From NCBI GenBank assembly GCA_902469555.1, contig CABRDB010000067.1, forward strand, positions 1 through 52,255: a DNA stretch of 52,255 bases, read 5' to 3'. This document shows positions 44,235 to 52,255 of this stretch, in pieces; the stretch's first letter is position 1; every line of letters begins with the position of its first letter. Source of the DNA: an uncultured Collinsella sp. GTDB lineage: Bacteria > Actinomycetota > Coriobacteriia > Coriobacteriales > Coriobacteriaceae. The translations under genes were made by a program, and so were the position numbers. The notes below the pieces were generated by a model that saw only the letters and a program-made list of their open reading frames with translations, had not been told where the DNA came from and ran no database searches.

Positions 44235-44444
44235 ATGCATTCTTCCAATGACGCAGCACAGCAGCCATCCCTAAATCATGCAAACCTTTTCTCCTTCCCC
44301 CCGACACAGAGAGACGGCCTCCTCGACTCCCCCACCACAAAAGCCAAACGCTCAACCAACCAGAGCCACAACTTGCGAGCATCGTTCGAAAAGCTCCAAG
44401 CATCCCTAGACAAAACCTTCCCCAACCAAGCTCGGGCATACTAG
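44235..44444 (+). CDS. Possible small hypothetical protein
   Basis: A 69-residue reading frame preceded by GAGGAGG at 11 bases. The composition is polar (Ser, Asn, Gln, Lys) with no membrane segment or known domain, and codon use is less biased than in neighbours, so it may not be translated. A possible -10 (CATAAT near 44155) lies upstream. Confidence 0.4.
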   Translation: MHSSNDAAQQPSLNHANLFSFPPTQRDGLLDSPTTKAKRSTNQSHNLRASFEKLQASLDKTFPNQARAY

Positions 44445-44512
44445 CCCCTCATCAACAAAGAAGCCCTAACGCTCCACCCTTTCCGCCCCAACGCCACAAG
44501 GGCGATTGAGCA

Positions 44513-44665
44513 GGACGGCTTGGGCGGGTCCCCGTACTTAGTTTCCAAAATCATTCCGCAGCGCGAAGGCCCCCGTTGCCAACGCTTCGTAGAAGCGAGG
44601 CAACGGGGGCCTTCATGCGCGAGGACGTTTTGGGAACTAAGAACGGGGACCCGCCCAAGCCGTCC
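44513..44665. repeat. Type I nested palindrome after the aldolase gene
   Basis: Outer arms of 38 nt at 44513-44550 and 44628-44665 have two mismatches. A perfect 16-bp inner stem lies at 44565-44580 with 44599-44614. Internal-loop motifs are CATTCCGCAGCGCG on the left and CATGCGCGAGGACG on the right. It lies 25 bases beyond the aldolase stop. Confidence 0.8.
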
Positions 44666-44689
44666 GGTGGGATCAGAGTACCCTTGCTG

Positions 44690-45547
44690 TTACTCCGCCT
44701 TGCCCACAGAGTTGAGGTTGGTCATGCGGATCTTAACCAGCTCGGTGATCTCACGCATGCCCTCCTTGGCCGGCTTCTTGGGATCGAAGCAAGCGGGGTT
44801 CTCGGCCATGTAGGCCATGAAGCCCTTGGTGTAGGCCTGACGCAGCTCGGTGGCGTAGTTAACCTTGCAGATGCCGTTCTTCACAGCCTCGGCAACCTGC
44901 TCATCGGGCACACCGGAGGTGCCGTGCAGAACCAGCGGCACGTCGACGGCGTCGCGGATGGCCTTGACCACGGACTGCTCGATGTGCGGATCGCTCGTGT
45001 ACACGCCGTGGCTGGTGCCAACGCCAATAGCGAGGGAAGTGCAACCAGTGCGCTCAACAAACTCCTTGGCCTCGGCAGGATCGGTGTAGGGGCTCTCGCC
45101 CTCAACCGCGGGACCGTCGTCCTCCTTGCCGCCAACCTTGCCGAGCTCAGCCTCGACGGGCACGCCCATGGCGCGGCCAGCATCGGCGACGGACTTGGTC
45201 AGGGCAATGTTGTCCTCGAAGGACTCGTGCGAGCCGTCGATCATGACAGAGGTGTAGCCAGTGCGGAAAGCCTGCATGCAGCGGTCATAGCCATCGCCGT
45301 GATCGAGGTGCAGAGCGACGGGCACGGAAGCGCGCTCGGCGGCAGCCTTGACCATGCCGTAGAAGTAATCCAGGCCAGCGGTCTTGATGGTGCCCGGGGT
45401 GGTCTGCATGATGACGGGGGACTTGGTCTCCTCGGCAGCGGCCAGAACGGCCATAACAAACTCGAGGTTCTCGACGTTGAACGCGCCGACGGCGTAGTGG
45501 CCGGCCTGAGCGTCCTTGAGCATCTTTTCGGTGGTAACAAGTGCCAT
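44690..45547 (-). CDS. fba: Class II fructose-bisphosphate aldolase
   Basis: Zinc-dependent aldolase cleaving fructose 1,6-bisphosphate (or tagatose 1,6-bisphosphate) in glycolysis. The 285-residue protein begins MALVTTEKMLKDAQAGHYAV, with GAFNVENLE, the zinc site HLDHGDGYD near residue 83, and EAELGKVGG. Residue content does not separate fructose from tagatose specificity. Start 45547 is favoured over the longer upstream frame, which has no homology. It is divergent from a DeoR regulator, a pairing common for sugar-phosphate-responsive control. Confidence 0.92.
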   Translation of the reverse strand: MALVTTEKMLKDAQAGHYAVGAFNVENLEFVMAVLAAAEETKSPVIMQTTPGTIKTAGLDYFYGMVKAAAERASVPVALHLDHGDGYDRCMQAFRTGYTSVMIDGSHESFEDNIALTKSVADAGRAMGVPVEAELGKVGGKEDDGPAVEGESPYTDPAEAKEFVERTGCTSLAIGVGTSHGVYTSDPHIEQSVVKAIRDAVDVPLVLHGTSGVPDEQVAEAVKNGICKVNYATELRQAYTKGFMAYMAENPACFDPKKPAKEGMREITELVKIRMTNLNSVGKAE

Positions 45548-45882
45548 GAGCGTTTGCTCCTCTCCCTCGCCCGCATCTGGACATCGGGCGTAGTTGTTCA
45601 CAAGGCGTTTTACCTTGCGTTTTGCTGCGCTCATTGTATGAAATTCAGCGGCTTTGCACGTGCGAGATATTGTCATCGCGCGAGGTCCAACCTTCATTTT
45701 TGAAAAGCAAACGGAAGGGATCGAACCCGAGCGCGCATGTTCGATATTGAGTTTTGAGCCTTGATCGTCTTTCTTTTATAGAAAAGATAAGTAATCGAAA
45801 GGCGTTTTCTTACTTAAAAAGAAAATGAACGAAAATAGACTCAACACAATTCCTGCAAATTTCAGACGATGATGGAGCGGAT
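45548..45882. promoter_or_regulatory. Divergent control region between aldolase and DeoR genes
   Basis: No gene is seen in 335 bases. The half near the DeoR gene is AT-rich, with TCTTTTATAGAAAAGA (a dyad near 45770-45785) and repeated GAAAATGAACGAAAAT. TTGATC (45761-45766) and AGATAA (45785-45790) could be a promoter toward DeoR. DeoR proteins bind such AT-rich repeats. Confidence 0.4.
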
Positions 45883-46686
45883 ATGGCCCATGCAACAACC
45901 CGAGCTTTCGCCGATGAGCGTCGTGCCGCCATTATGGAAATGCTCGAACATAACGCCTCGGTGCAGGTGGCAGAAATCGCCCAGACCTTTGGCGTGTCCT
46001 CCGTCACCGCCCGCGCCGACCTGGACGCGCTCGCCGAATCCGGCAAGCTGCGTCGCACGCATGGCGGCGCCGTGTCGCTCCACAAACGCCTAACTGTCTC
46101 CACGCAAGATCGCCGCATCAACGTAAATGTCGCCGCCAAGCAGGCCATCGCACAAAGTGCCATCGAACTCGTCGGCAGCGGTGACACCCTGCTCGTCGAC
46201 TCGGGCACCACGGCACTGGAGTTTGTTCGGCTCCTCGATCAGCGCGACGGCATCACCGTCATCACGGCCGACATCACCATTGCCGATTACATCGACGAAA
46301 GCATGCCCTCGGTCGATGTCGTCATGCTGGGCGGGGCGCTGCGCAAAGGCCATCGCTATCTCTATGGCCCGCTCACCATGCAGGCACTTCAAACGGTTCA
46401 CGCGGATCTTGCCGTCATGTGCCCCGGCGCCTTTGTCCCCCGCTGCGGCTTTACGACCGACTTTCCCCAGATGGCCGAGACCAAAACGGCCATGATCGCC
46501 GCAGCCCGTCAAAGCGTCGCCCTCATGGACGCCAGCAAGGTTAACGGACGCGGCATGTACCGCTTTGCCAGGCTGACCGATGTCGACACCATCGTGATGG
46601 ACCGTGATCCCGATGGCGCCGTCGCTACCTCAATCGCCGAGACCGCCGACGACGCCAACCCAAATCTCCTCATCGCCGGCGCTTAA
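45883..46686 (+). CDS. DeoR family transcriptional regulator
   Basis: A 267-residue sugar-phosphate-responsive repressor. The N-terminal HTH is RRAAIMEMLEHNASVQVAEI, then VSSVTARADLDALAESGKLR and THGGAV. The C-terminal DeoRC sensor domain includes LLVDSGTTALEFVR and the late MDASKVN segment. It probably responds to a sugar phosphate made or used by the adjacent aldolase. Confidence 0.9.
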   Translation: MAHATTRAFADERRAAIMEMLEHNASVQVAEIAQTFGVSSVTARADLDALAESGKLRRTHGGAVSLHKRLTVSTQDRRINVNVAAKQAIAQSAIELVGSGDTLLVDSGTTALEFVRLLDQRDGITVITADITIADYIDESMPSVDVVMLGGALRKGHRYLYGPLTMQALQTVHADLAVMCPGAFVPRCGFTTDFPQMAETKTAMIAAARQSVALMDASKVNGRGMYRFARLTDVDTIVMDRDPDGAVATSIAETADDANPNLLIAGA

Positions 46687-46690
46687 ACAA

Positions 46691-46729
46691 AAACCACCAC
46701 AAAGGTGCCTGTCCCCTTTGTGGTGGTTT
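46691..46729. repeat. Short palindrome with CTGTCC loop, between DeoR and FprA genes
   Basis: Perfect 15-base arms at 46691-46705 and 46715-46729 enclose the loop TGCCTGTCC. The loop core recurs at 8425 and 27288 with different stems. It lies five bases after the DeoR stop, between convergent genes, and can serve as a bidirectional terminator. Confidence 0.7.
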
Positions 46730-46751
46730 GCTCGTTAAAAGCGAAATATCG

Positions 46752-47912
46752 CTATTTGGAAAGCTCGTCGGCGAGAACCTCGATCTGAGCGCGCGAGGCG
46801 TCGTTGAGCGAACCCAGCACGGTCACCTTGTTCTGCGCCAGGGTGATGTCCTTCATGCCCTCGAGCTCCTTGGTCATAACCTTGGCAGCAGTGGGCGCCC
46901 AGGAGCCGGCCTCAACGAGCGCCACCGTACGGTTCTGATAGGCGTGCTCGGCAAGCGTGTGGATAAAGGTGCTCATGAACGGGAAGATCTCGCCCTGATA
47001 GGTGATGGAGGCGAGCACCAGACGGTCATAGCGGAACGCATCCTCAACGGCCTCGGCCATGTCGTCGCGAGCCAAGTCAAAGACGGAAACCTTCTGGCCG
47101 CGGGCCTCGAGCGCAGATGCAAGCTCCTCAACGGCGGCCTTCAGATGGCCGTACACGCTCGCATAGGCAATCGTGATGCCCTCGTCCTCGGGCTGATAGC
47201 TCGACCAGGTGTTGTAGGTGTCGAGGTAATAGCCCAGATTCTCGGTAAGAACAGGACCATGGAGCGGACAGATGATCTGGATATCCAGATCGGCGGCCTT
47301 CTTGAGCACGGTCTGCACGAATTTGCCGAACTTACCGACGATGCCAAAGTAGTAGCGGCGCGCTTCGCAAGCCCAGCCTTCCGGGTCCTCGATGTCGTTG
47401 GCGCCGAACTTGCCAAAGCCGTCGGCACTAAAGAGCACCTTGTCGGTGGACTCGTAGGAGAAGATCACCTCGGGCCAGTGCACGTTGGGGGCGCCGACAA
47501 ACGTTAGGCTGTGGCCACCCAGGTCGAGCACGTCGCCCTCTTTGACGACCATCTTACGCTCGGGGTAGTCGGTGCCAAAGTAGTTGACCATCATGCGGAA
47601 GGCGCCCATGCTGGCCACAATCTGTGCCTGGGGATAGCGTTCCATAAAGGCGGCGATACCGGCGGAGTGATCGGGCTCCATGTGATGGACGACCAGGTAG
47701 TCGGGCGTACGGCCGTCGAGCGCGGCCTCGAGGTTGCCGAGCCATTCGTCGACAAAGCCAGCGTCAACCGAATCGGCGACAGCGATTTTATCGCCCAAGA
47801 TAACGTAGCTGTTGTATGCCATACCGTTCTCGGACACGTCGTACTGGCCCTCGAACAGGTCAATGTCGTGATCGTTGACGCCAATGTAGCGGATATCCTT
47901 GGTGATCTCCAT
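46752..47912 (-). CDS. A-type flavoprotein, oxygen/NO reductase (FprA family)
   Basis: A 386-residue flavodiiron protein. The N-terminal metallo-beta-lactamase domain carries the di-iron motif HHMEPDHSAG near residue 80. The C-terminal flavodoxin domain starts near 255 (ITIAYASVYGHLKAAVEEL). It reduces oxygen or nitric oxide to water or nitrous oxide, protecting oxygen-sensitive enzymes such as PFL. No rubredoxin domain is fused, so an external donor is needed. Start 47912 follows TAGGAGG. An operator-like dyad lies just upstream. Confidence 0.92.
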   Translation of the reverse strand: MEITKDIRYIGVNDHDIDLFEGQYDVSENGMAYNSYVILGDKIAVADSVDAGFVDEWLGNLEAALDGRTPDYLVVHHMEPDHSAGIAAFMERYPQAQIVASMGAFRMMVNYFGTDYPERKMVVKEGDVLDLGGHSLTFVGAPNVHWPEVIFSYESTDKVLFSADGFGKFGANDIEDPEGWACEARRYYFGIVGKFGKFVQTVLKKAADLDIQIICPLHGPVLTENLGYYLDTYNTWSSYQPEDEGITIAYASVYGHLKAAVEELASALEARGQKVSVFDLARDDMAEAVEDAFRYDRLVLASITYQGEIFPFMSTFIHTLAEHAYQNRTVALVEAGSWAPTAAKVMTKELEGMKDITLAQNKVTVLGSLNDASRAQIEVLADELSK

Positions 47913-47928
47913 CAGGCAAAGCCTCCTA

Positions 47929-47951
47929 GATAGACAAAAAACCCGTCTATC
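47929..47951 (-). promoter_or_regulatory. Dyad at the FprA promoter
   Basis: GATAGAC (47929-47935) and GTCTATC (47945-47951) form a perfect 7-bp dyad directly downstream of a TATGAT -10 candidate on the minus strand. This is a good position for a repressor site. Confidence 0.5.
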
Positions 47952-48040
47952 ATAACACTCGTCTTCATAGCCACGGCTATCTGCCAGCATCCTTATCGAT
48001 TGTTATTGAGACGGAAAATACCGCTGTTGACCTACAAAAA

Positions 48041-49072
48041 CTATATGCGCGGCGCTGCTGTGCTATGTCGAATAATGAGCTGGCCGGGAATACGAATGGC
48101 AACGGTTTTGCCCGCCGTACCCGCCTCGGGAACCGCATGCTCGAATACCTCGCGTCCGCGCTGATGTAGATCGAATCGCACGGTCGTGAGCTCGTTGTGT
48201 GCCACAAAATCATCGAGCGAATCGTCGACGCCCACCACGCTCACGTCCTCGGGCACGCGCAGGCCGCTATCACGCAGTGCGGCAATCGCGCCATTTGCCA
48301 TCTGATCGTTTGCCGCATAGATCGCCGTCATGGTGCGATCGTGCTCGGCCAGGTACCTGCCAGCCTCGTAACCGCTGTTGGCAGACCAGTCGCCCTCGAG
48401 CGGCTCTGCCGGCTCGATGTGTTTACGCTCGAGTGCATCCTGCCAACCGGCACGACGAAATTGCTCGTCGACCGAGAACGACGGGCCGCCAATATAGCGA
48501 ATCTGCTCGTGCCCCAGCTCAAACAGGTGATCCATAAGCAATAGCGAGCAGCCGTAATGGTCGGAATCGACCGTGGTCACCCGCGGGTGCGCATACATGG
48601 TAACGATGACCGTGCCAATGCCCGGCAGGGGATCAAACGTCTCAAAATCGGGCGCCATGCGGCTCATGCCGATGATGATGCCGTCCACGGGCAGCGCGGC
48701 CATACGACGCGTGGCCTCGGCAAGCGAAAACTCCTCGGTCTTGGACATCTCGACCAGCGTGATGGCGCAATTATGCTCGCGAGCAGCGCTGGCGATGCCG
48801 TCGATCATTGAGAGGTTGCCAAACTTGGTGACATCGTTGACGCATAGGCCGACCGAATGGTAACGGCCGTCGCGCAGCGAGCGACCGGCATAACTCGGAC
48901 GAAAGCCGAGCTCTTGCATAGCGGCCTGCACGCGCTGGCGCGTCTGCTCGTTAACGTTGGGCAAGCCGTTGGCGACGCGCGAAACCGTCTGCTGTGAAAC
49001 GCCGGCAGCGCGGGCGACGTCGGCCATGGAGACCGGACGCGCACCTGTATCGTTGGACGGGCGCCTTGCCAC
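48041..49072 (-). CDS. LacI family regulator of galactose genes
   Basis: A 343-residue repressor. The HTH is SMADVARAAGVSQQTVSRVA, then LPNVNEQTRQRVQAAMQELG with the hinge RPSYAGRSLRDGR, followed by a periplasmic-binding-type sugar domain. It is divergent from galK-galT and three copies of a TGTTAACGTACTC site lie in the gap, so it probably represses its own gene and galKT and responds to galactose or a derivative. There is a short unrelated tail before the HTH. Confidence 0.9.
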   Translation of the reverse strand: MARRPSNDTGARPVSMADVARAAGVSQQTVSRVANGLPNVNEQTRQRVQAAMQELGFRPSYAGRSLRDGRYHSVGLCVNDVTKFGNLSMIDGIASAAREHNCAITLVEMSKTEEFSLAEATRRMAALPVDGIIIGMSRMAPDFETFDPLPGIGTVIVTMYAHPRVTTVDSDHYGCSLLLMDHLFELGHEQIRYIGGPSFSVDEQFRRAGWQDALERKHIEPAEPLEGDWSANSGYEAGRYLAEHDRTMTAIYAANDQMANGAIAALRDSGLRVPEDVSVVGVDDSLDDFVAHNELTTVRFDLHQRGREVFEHAVPEAGTAGKTVAIRIPGQLIIRHSTAAPRI

Positions 49073-49164
49073 AGGATCACCTTCACCCTTGCGAGATCTG
49101 AATAGCGTGAATGCCGGCCCGGGCAGAAATACACCCCGCGCCGAGACCCGCTATCGTCGGACGC

Positions 49165-49180
49165 ATGTTAACGTACTCTA
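49165..49180. promoter_or_regulatory. LacI-type operator copy 1
   Basis: TGTTAACGTACTCTA at 49166-49180, an imperfect dyad around a central CG as is usual for LacI-family sites. It is nearest the regulator gene. Confidence 0.6.
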
Positions 49181-49286
49181 CTTTTTCTATCTGCACCTCT
49201 TCTGCTTTATAAGTCCATACGGCAGTACCGTTCACGGCTGTATTTCTACCGATTACCAGATTCTCAAAAAGTGACAAGCGATGTGT

Positions 49287-49303
49287 TATGAGTACGTTAA
49301 CAT
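49287..49303. promoter_or_regulatory. LacI-type operator copy 2 (inverted)
   Basis: TATGAGTACGTTAACAT, the reverse complement of the other two copies, in the middle of the 337-base divergent region. Confidence 0.65.
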
Positions 49304-49352
49304 AGCCCGTACCGTGCGGCATCGCGAACACTTGGTTCATGTCGCTTCAAGT

Positions 49353-49368
49353 TGTTAACGTACTCATA
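49353..49368. promoter_or_regulatory. LacI-type operator copy 3
   Basis: TGTTAACGTACTCATA, 42 bases upstream of the galK start. Together with copies 1 and 2 it could allow DNA looping across the divergent promoters. Confidence 0.65.
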
Positions 49369-49409
49369 ACGACGCAAAACTCCCCGTGCGCGCCAAGGAA
49401 AGGACTCCT

Positions 49410-50615
49410 ATGACCACCCCCGACGAAAAGACATTCGCCACGCTCACCAAGCTGTTTGAGGAGGAGTTTGGCCCCATCGGCGACCGCCAGGTGCTCTACG
49501 TGCACGCGCCCGGCCGTTCCGAGATCAGCGGCAACCACACCGACCACGAGGGTGGCCACGTTATCGCCGGCTCGCTCGATGTCGCCGTCGACGGCATCGC
49601 CGTGGCAACCGATTCCAACAAGGTTCGCGTAGCCGACGAGGGCTATCCCACCTTTGAAATCGCGCTCGACACGCTAGGCGTTCAGGAGTCCGAGAAGGGC
49701 ACGTCCGCAAGCCTCGTGCGCGGTATGGCCCACGAGATTGCAGCCCTTGGCGTTGAGCCCCACGGCTTCGATTTCGCCTTCACCTGCTCCGTCCCCTCGG
49801 GCGGCGGCCTTTCCAGCTCCGCTGCCGTCGAGGCCGCGTACGGCCGCGCCATGGAGACGCTCTGGGGCGCGCCCGCCATCGAGCCCGTCGCGCTCGCGCA
49901 GATGAGCCAGCGCACCGAGAACAACTACTACGGCAAGCCCTGCGGTCTGATGGACCAGGCCGCCGTGTGCCTGGGTGGCCTCGCCTACATGGACTTTGAG
50001 GACCAGGCTCAGCCTAAGACCCAGAAGCTCGAGCTCAACTTTGAGGATCACGGTTATGCGCTCGTGCTCGTTAAGGTTGGCGCCGACCATGTGGCAGCTA
50101 CCGACGACTACGCCGCCGTTCCGCGCGAGATGCAGGACGTTGCCGCCGAGTTTGGCAAGGCACGCCTGTGCGAGGTAAACGTTGCCGACTTTGACGCCAA
50201 GCTCCCCGAGCTGCGCGCCAAGCTGGGCGACCGTGCCTGCCTGCGCGCCGTTCACTACTGGTACGAGAACGGCCTGGTCGACAAGCGCTGGGCAGCTCTG
50301 AACGCCGGCGACATCGACCAGTTCCTGGTCCTGACGCGCGAGTCCGGCGCCAGCTCTGCCATGTACCTGCAGAATGTTGTTGCCAAGCTGGGTTCCGAGC
50401 AGCCTTCCATGTATGCCCTGGCGCTGGCCGAGCACGTGCTCGACGGCCGCGGCGCCGTCCGTATCCACGGTGGCGGCTTTGGTGGCACCATCCAGGCCTT
50501 CGTGCCGCTCGACCTGGTCAACACCTTCATTGCCAAGATGAACGGCTGGCTGGGCGAGGGCTCTGCCCGTCACTACGCCATCTCTGACAAGGGGGCTTAC
50601 GCGGCATGGCTGTAA
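49410..50615 (+). CDS. galK: Galactokinase
   Basis: Phosphorylates galactose to galactose 1-phosphate, first step of the Leloir pathway. The 401-residue GHMP kinase has the galactokinase signature APGRSEISGNHTDHEGGHV near residue 32, the ATP loop PSGGGLSSSAAVE, and GAVRIHGGGFGGTIQAF near the end. Start 49410 follows AAGGAAAGGA. galT overlaps its last codons. Confidence 0.95.
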   Translation: MTTPDEKTFATLTKLFEEEFGPIGDRQVLYVHAPGRSEISGNHTDHEGGHVIAGSLDVAVDGIAVATDSNKVRVADEGYPTFEIALDTLGVQESEKGTSASLVRGMAHEIAALGVEPHGFDFAFTCSVPSGGGLSSSAAVEAAYGRAMETLWGAPAIEPVALAQMSQRTENNYYGKPCGLMDQAAVCLGGLAYMDFEDQAQPKTQKLELNFEDHGYALVLVKVGADHVAATDDYAAVPREMQDVAAEFGKARLCEVNVADFDAKLPELRAKLGDRACLRAVHYWYENGLVDKRWAALNAGDIDQFLVLTRESGASSAMYLQNVVAKLGSEQPSMYALALAEHVLDGRGAVRIHGGGFGGTIQAFVPLDLVNTFIAKMNGWLGEGSARHYAISDKGAYAAWL

Positions 50616-52234
50616 TGACTGACGTGCGCGAGGCCGCGCAGAACCTGATCGAGTACGCCATCCACCGATCGATGATCGGCCAGGACGACCGCATCTGGGC
50701 ATACAACACCATTTTGGAGTGCATCGGCGCTACGGGGCCCGCGCTCGATATGGCCTGGGCGCTCCAGGTTGAGAAACTCTCGCTCTTGCACCCCGATACC
50801 CTGCCCGACTTTGACCTTGAAGGCACGCTTGCCGCGCTTTCCGAGGCTGCCGCTGCCAACGGCGCCTCCGAGGACACGGCGTCGGGTCGCGACCGCATTG
50901 CCATGCGCATCATGGGCGCGCTCATGCCGAGGCCTTCGGTTGTAAACGAAGAGTTCAACGGACGTATGGGCGTCAACGAGCCTCGCGCCGCAACCGACTG
51001 GTTCTACGGCCTGTGCTGCGACGCCGGCTACGTGCGCCGTGCCGCCATCGCGCGCAACATCAAATGGAGCACCCCCACCAACTGGGGCGATCTTGAGATC
51101 ACTATCAACCTGTCCAAGCCTGAGAAGGACCCGCGCGATATCGCCGCGGCAGGCGCAGCCAGGAACAAGGGCGAGAAGTATCCCGCCTGCCAGCTCTGCA
51201 TCGAAAACGAGGGCTATCCCGGACGCTCCGCCGCAGCCGACGGCGGTGCTCACCCCGCCCGCCAGAATCTGCGCGTTATCCCCATCCAGCTCGACGGCGA
51301 GCGCTGGGGCTTCCAGTACAGCCCGTACGCGTACTTTAACGAGCACTGCATTGCCATGAGCTCCGAGCATCGCCCGATGCACGTAGACCGCAAGGGTCTG
51401 ACCTGTCTGCTCGACTTTGTGGACCTGTTCCCGCATTACTTCATCGGCTCCAACGCCGACCTGCCTATCGTGGGCGGCTCGATCTTGTCGCACGACCACT
51501 TCCAGGGCGGCGCGCACGAGTTCCCCATGATGCATGCCGCCGAGGTCTCGCAGTTTAGCGTGCCCGGTTTTGACCAGGTCACCGGCACTGTGCTGCAGTG
51601 GCCGCTCTCGGTGCTGCGCCTGCGCTCGCATGACCGCGCTCAGCTGCTCGACGCTGCCGAGAAGATTATCCTCGCCTGGCGCGAGTGGACCGACGAGTCT
51701 GTGGGCGTTATCGCGCACACGGCCGACGGCGTAGCGCACAACACCGTGACGCCCGTCATCCGCCGCGTCGACTCCCGCGGCAACGCCGGCGGCGAGATTT
51801 ACGAGGCCTACCTGGCGCTTCGCTGCAACATCACGACCGACGAGCATCCGCTGGGCGTTTTCCACCCGCATGCCGAGTACCATCACATTAAGAAGGAGAA
51901 CATCGGCCTGATCGAGGTCATGGGCCTGGCCATTCTGCCGCCGCGCTTGGTTCCCGAGCTCGGCGCTGTCCGCGAGCACCTGCTAGCGGCCAAGGCCGAT
52001 GCCAGCTACGATCTCGCCGGTGCGCTCGAGGGCGATGATCTTTGCCGCAGCCACGCTGCATGGGCCGAGGACGTTTTTGCCCGCCGCGCCGACGAGCTTA
52101 CGGCCGACAACGCCATCGATATCCTGCACGAGGAGGTCGGCGTGGTGTTTGGCCACGTACTCGACAACGCCGGCGTCTTTAAGTGGGACGAAGCCGGCCG
52201 CGCCGCCCAGCAGCGCTTTATCGACTCGCTGTAG
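50606..52234 (+). CDS. galT: UTP-hexose-1-phosphate uridylyltransferase (GalT, long type)
   Basis: Exchanges UMP between UDP-glucose and galactose 1-phosphate. At 542 residues it belongs to the long GalT type common in Firmicutes and Actinobacteria, with catalytic-site SHDHFQGGAHEFPM near residue 296 and later HPHAEYHHIKKENIGLIEV. Start ATG 50606 follows GGGGG and overlaps galK by ten bases; ATG 50615 is an alternative. UDP-galactose epimerase is not in the window. Confidence 0.95.
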   Translation: MAVMTDVREAAQNLIEYAIHRSMIGQDDRIWAYNTILECIGATGPALDMAWALQVEKLSLLHPDTLPDFDLEGTLAALSEAAAANGASEDTASGRDRIAMRIMGALMPRPSVVNEEFNGRMGVNEPRAATDWFYGLCCDAGYVRRAAIARNIKWSTPTNWGDLEITINLSKPEKDPRDIAAAGAARNKGEKYPACQLCIENEGYPGRSAAADGGAHPARQNLRVIPIQLDGERWGFQYSPYAYFNEHCIAMSSEHRPMHVDRKGLTCLLDFVDLFPHYFIGSNADLPIVGGSILSHDHFQGGAHEFPMMHAAEVSQFSVPGFDQVTGTVLQWPLSVLRLRSHDRAQLLDAAEKIILAWREWTDESVGVIAHTADGVAHNTVTPVIRRVDSRGNAGGEIYEAYLALRCNITTDEHPLGVFHPHAEYHHIKKENIGLIEVMGLAILPPRLVPELGAVREHLLAAKADASYDLAGALEGDDLCRSHAAWAEDVFARRADELTADNAIDILHEEVGVVFGHVLDNAGVFKWDEAGRAAQQRFIDSL

Positions 52235-52255
52235 CATACGAGTTCGAGCCTCATC

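Overview
The window is about 60% GC, densely coded on both strands, and reads like a chromosomal segment of an anaerobic gut actinobacterium of the class Coriobacteriia, most likely Collinsella or a close relative. This is inference from gene content: pyruvate formate-lyase, A-type flavoprotein, agmatine fermentation genes and membrane-embedded LuxR regulators. No rRNA, tRNA, CRISPR array, phage or intact transposase was seen.

Layout. (1) 61-5355: aspartate-family amino acids, with asd and lysC on the minus strand and thrC and thrB divergent on the plus strand. (2) 5596-8163: engB, mtnN and a secreted or anchored beta-lactamase-fold protein. (3) 8471-13161: the pyruvate formate-lyase locus (pflA, a DegV protein, and a PFL split into a 683-residue catalytic chain and an 83-residue glycyl-radical chain). 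(4) 13632-15504: a KdgT-type permease and an SDR dehydrogenase. (5) 15793-20461: a MarR regulator with a heterodimeric ABC exporter. (6) 21041-24709: DAHP synthase, a GNAT acetyltransferase and an AlbA_2 regulator. (7) 24899-39545: an agmatine region with two agmatine deiminases, two paralogous APC permeases, a putrescine-type carbamoyltransferase, a MATE exporter, an amidohydrolase and three LuxR regulators, two of them with seven membrane segments. (8) 39865-43979: a BceAB-like ABC transporter and a Nudix-Vsr fusion. (9) 44690-47912: class II aldolase, DeoR regulator and FprA flavoprotein. (10) 48041-52234: a LacI regulator divergent from galK-galT.

How the genes work together. Agmatine would enter through an APC exchanger, be deiminated to carbamoyl-putrescine, and be cleaved by the carbamoyltransferase to putrescine and carbamoyl phosphate. 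The carbamate kinase needed for the ATP yield is not in the window. Hexose catabolism is represented by the Leloir enzymes, the aldolase and PFL.

The most unusual content is (a) the split PFL; (b) the Nudix-Vsr fusion; (c) a pair of 7-TM LuxR receptors sharing motifs and bracketing one permease/deiminase/carbamoyltransferase block; (d) a well-formed 60-codon leader ORF that carries a terminator-like hairpin and overlaps an APC permease start; and (e) several families of intergenic palindromes in which stems change together between copies while internal-loop or loop sequence stays constant, in two cases taking in the stop codon of the neighbouring gene.
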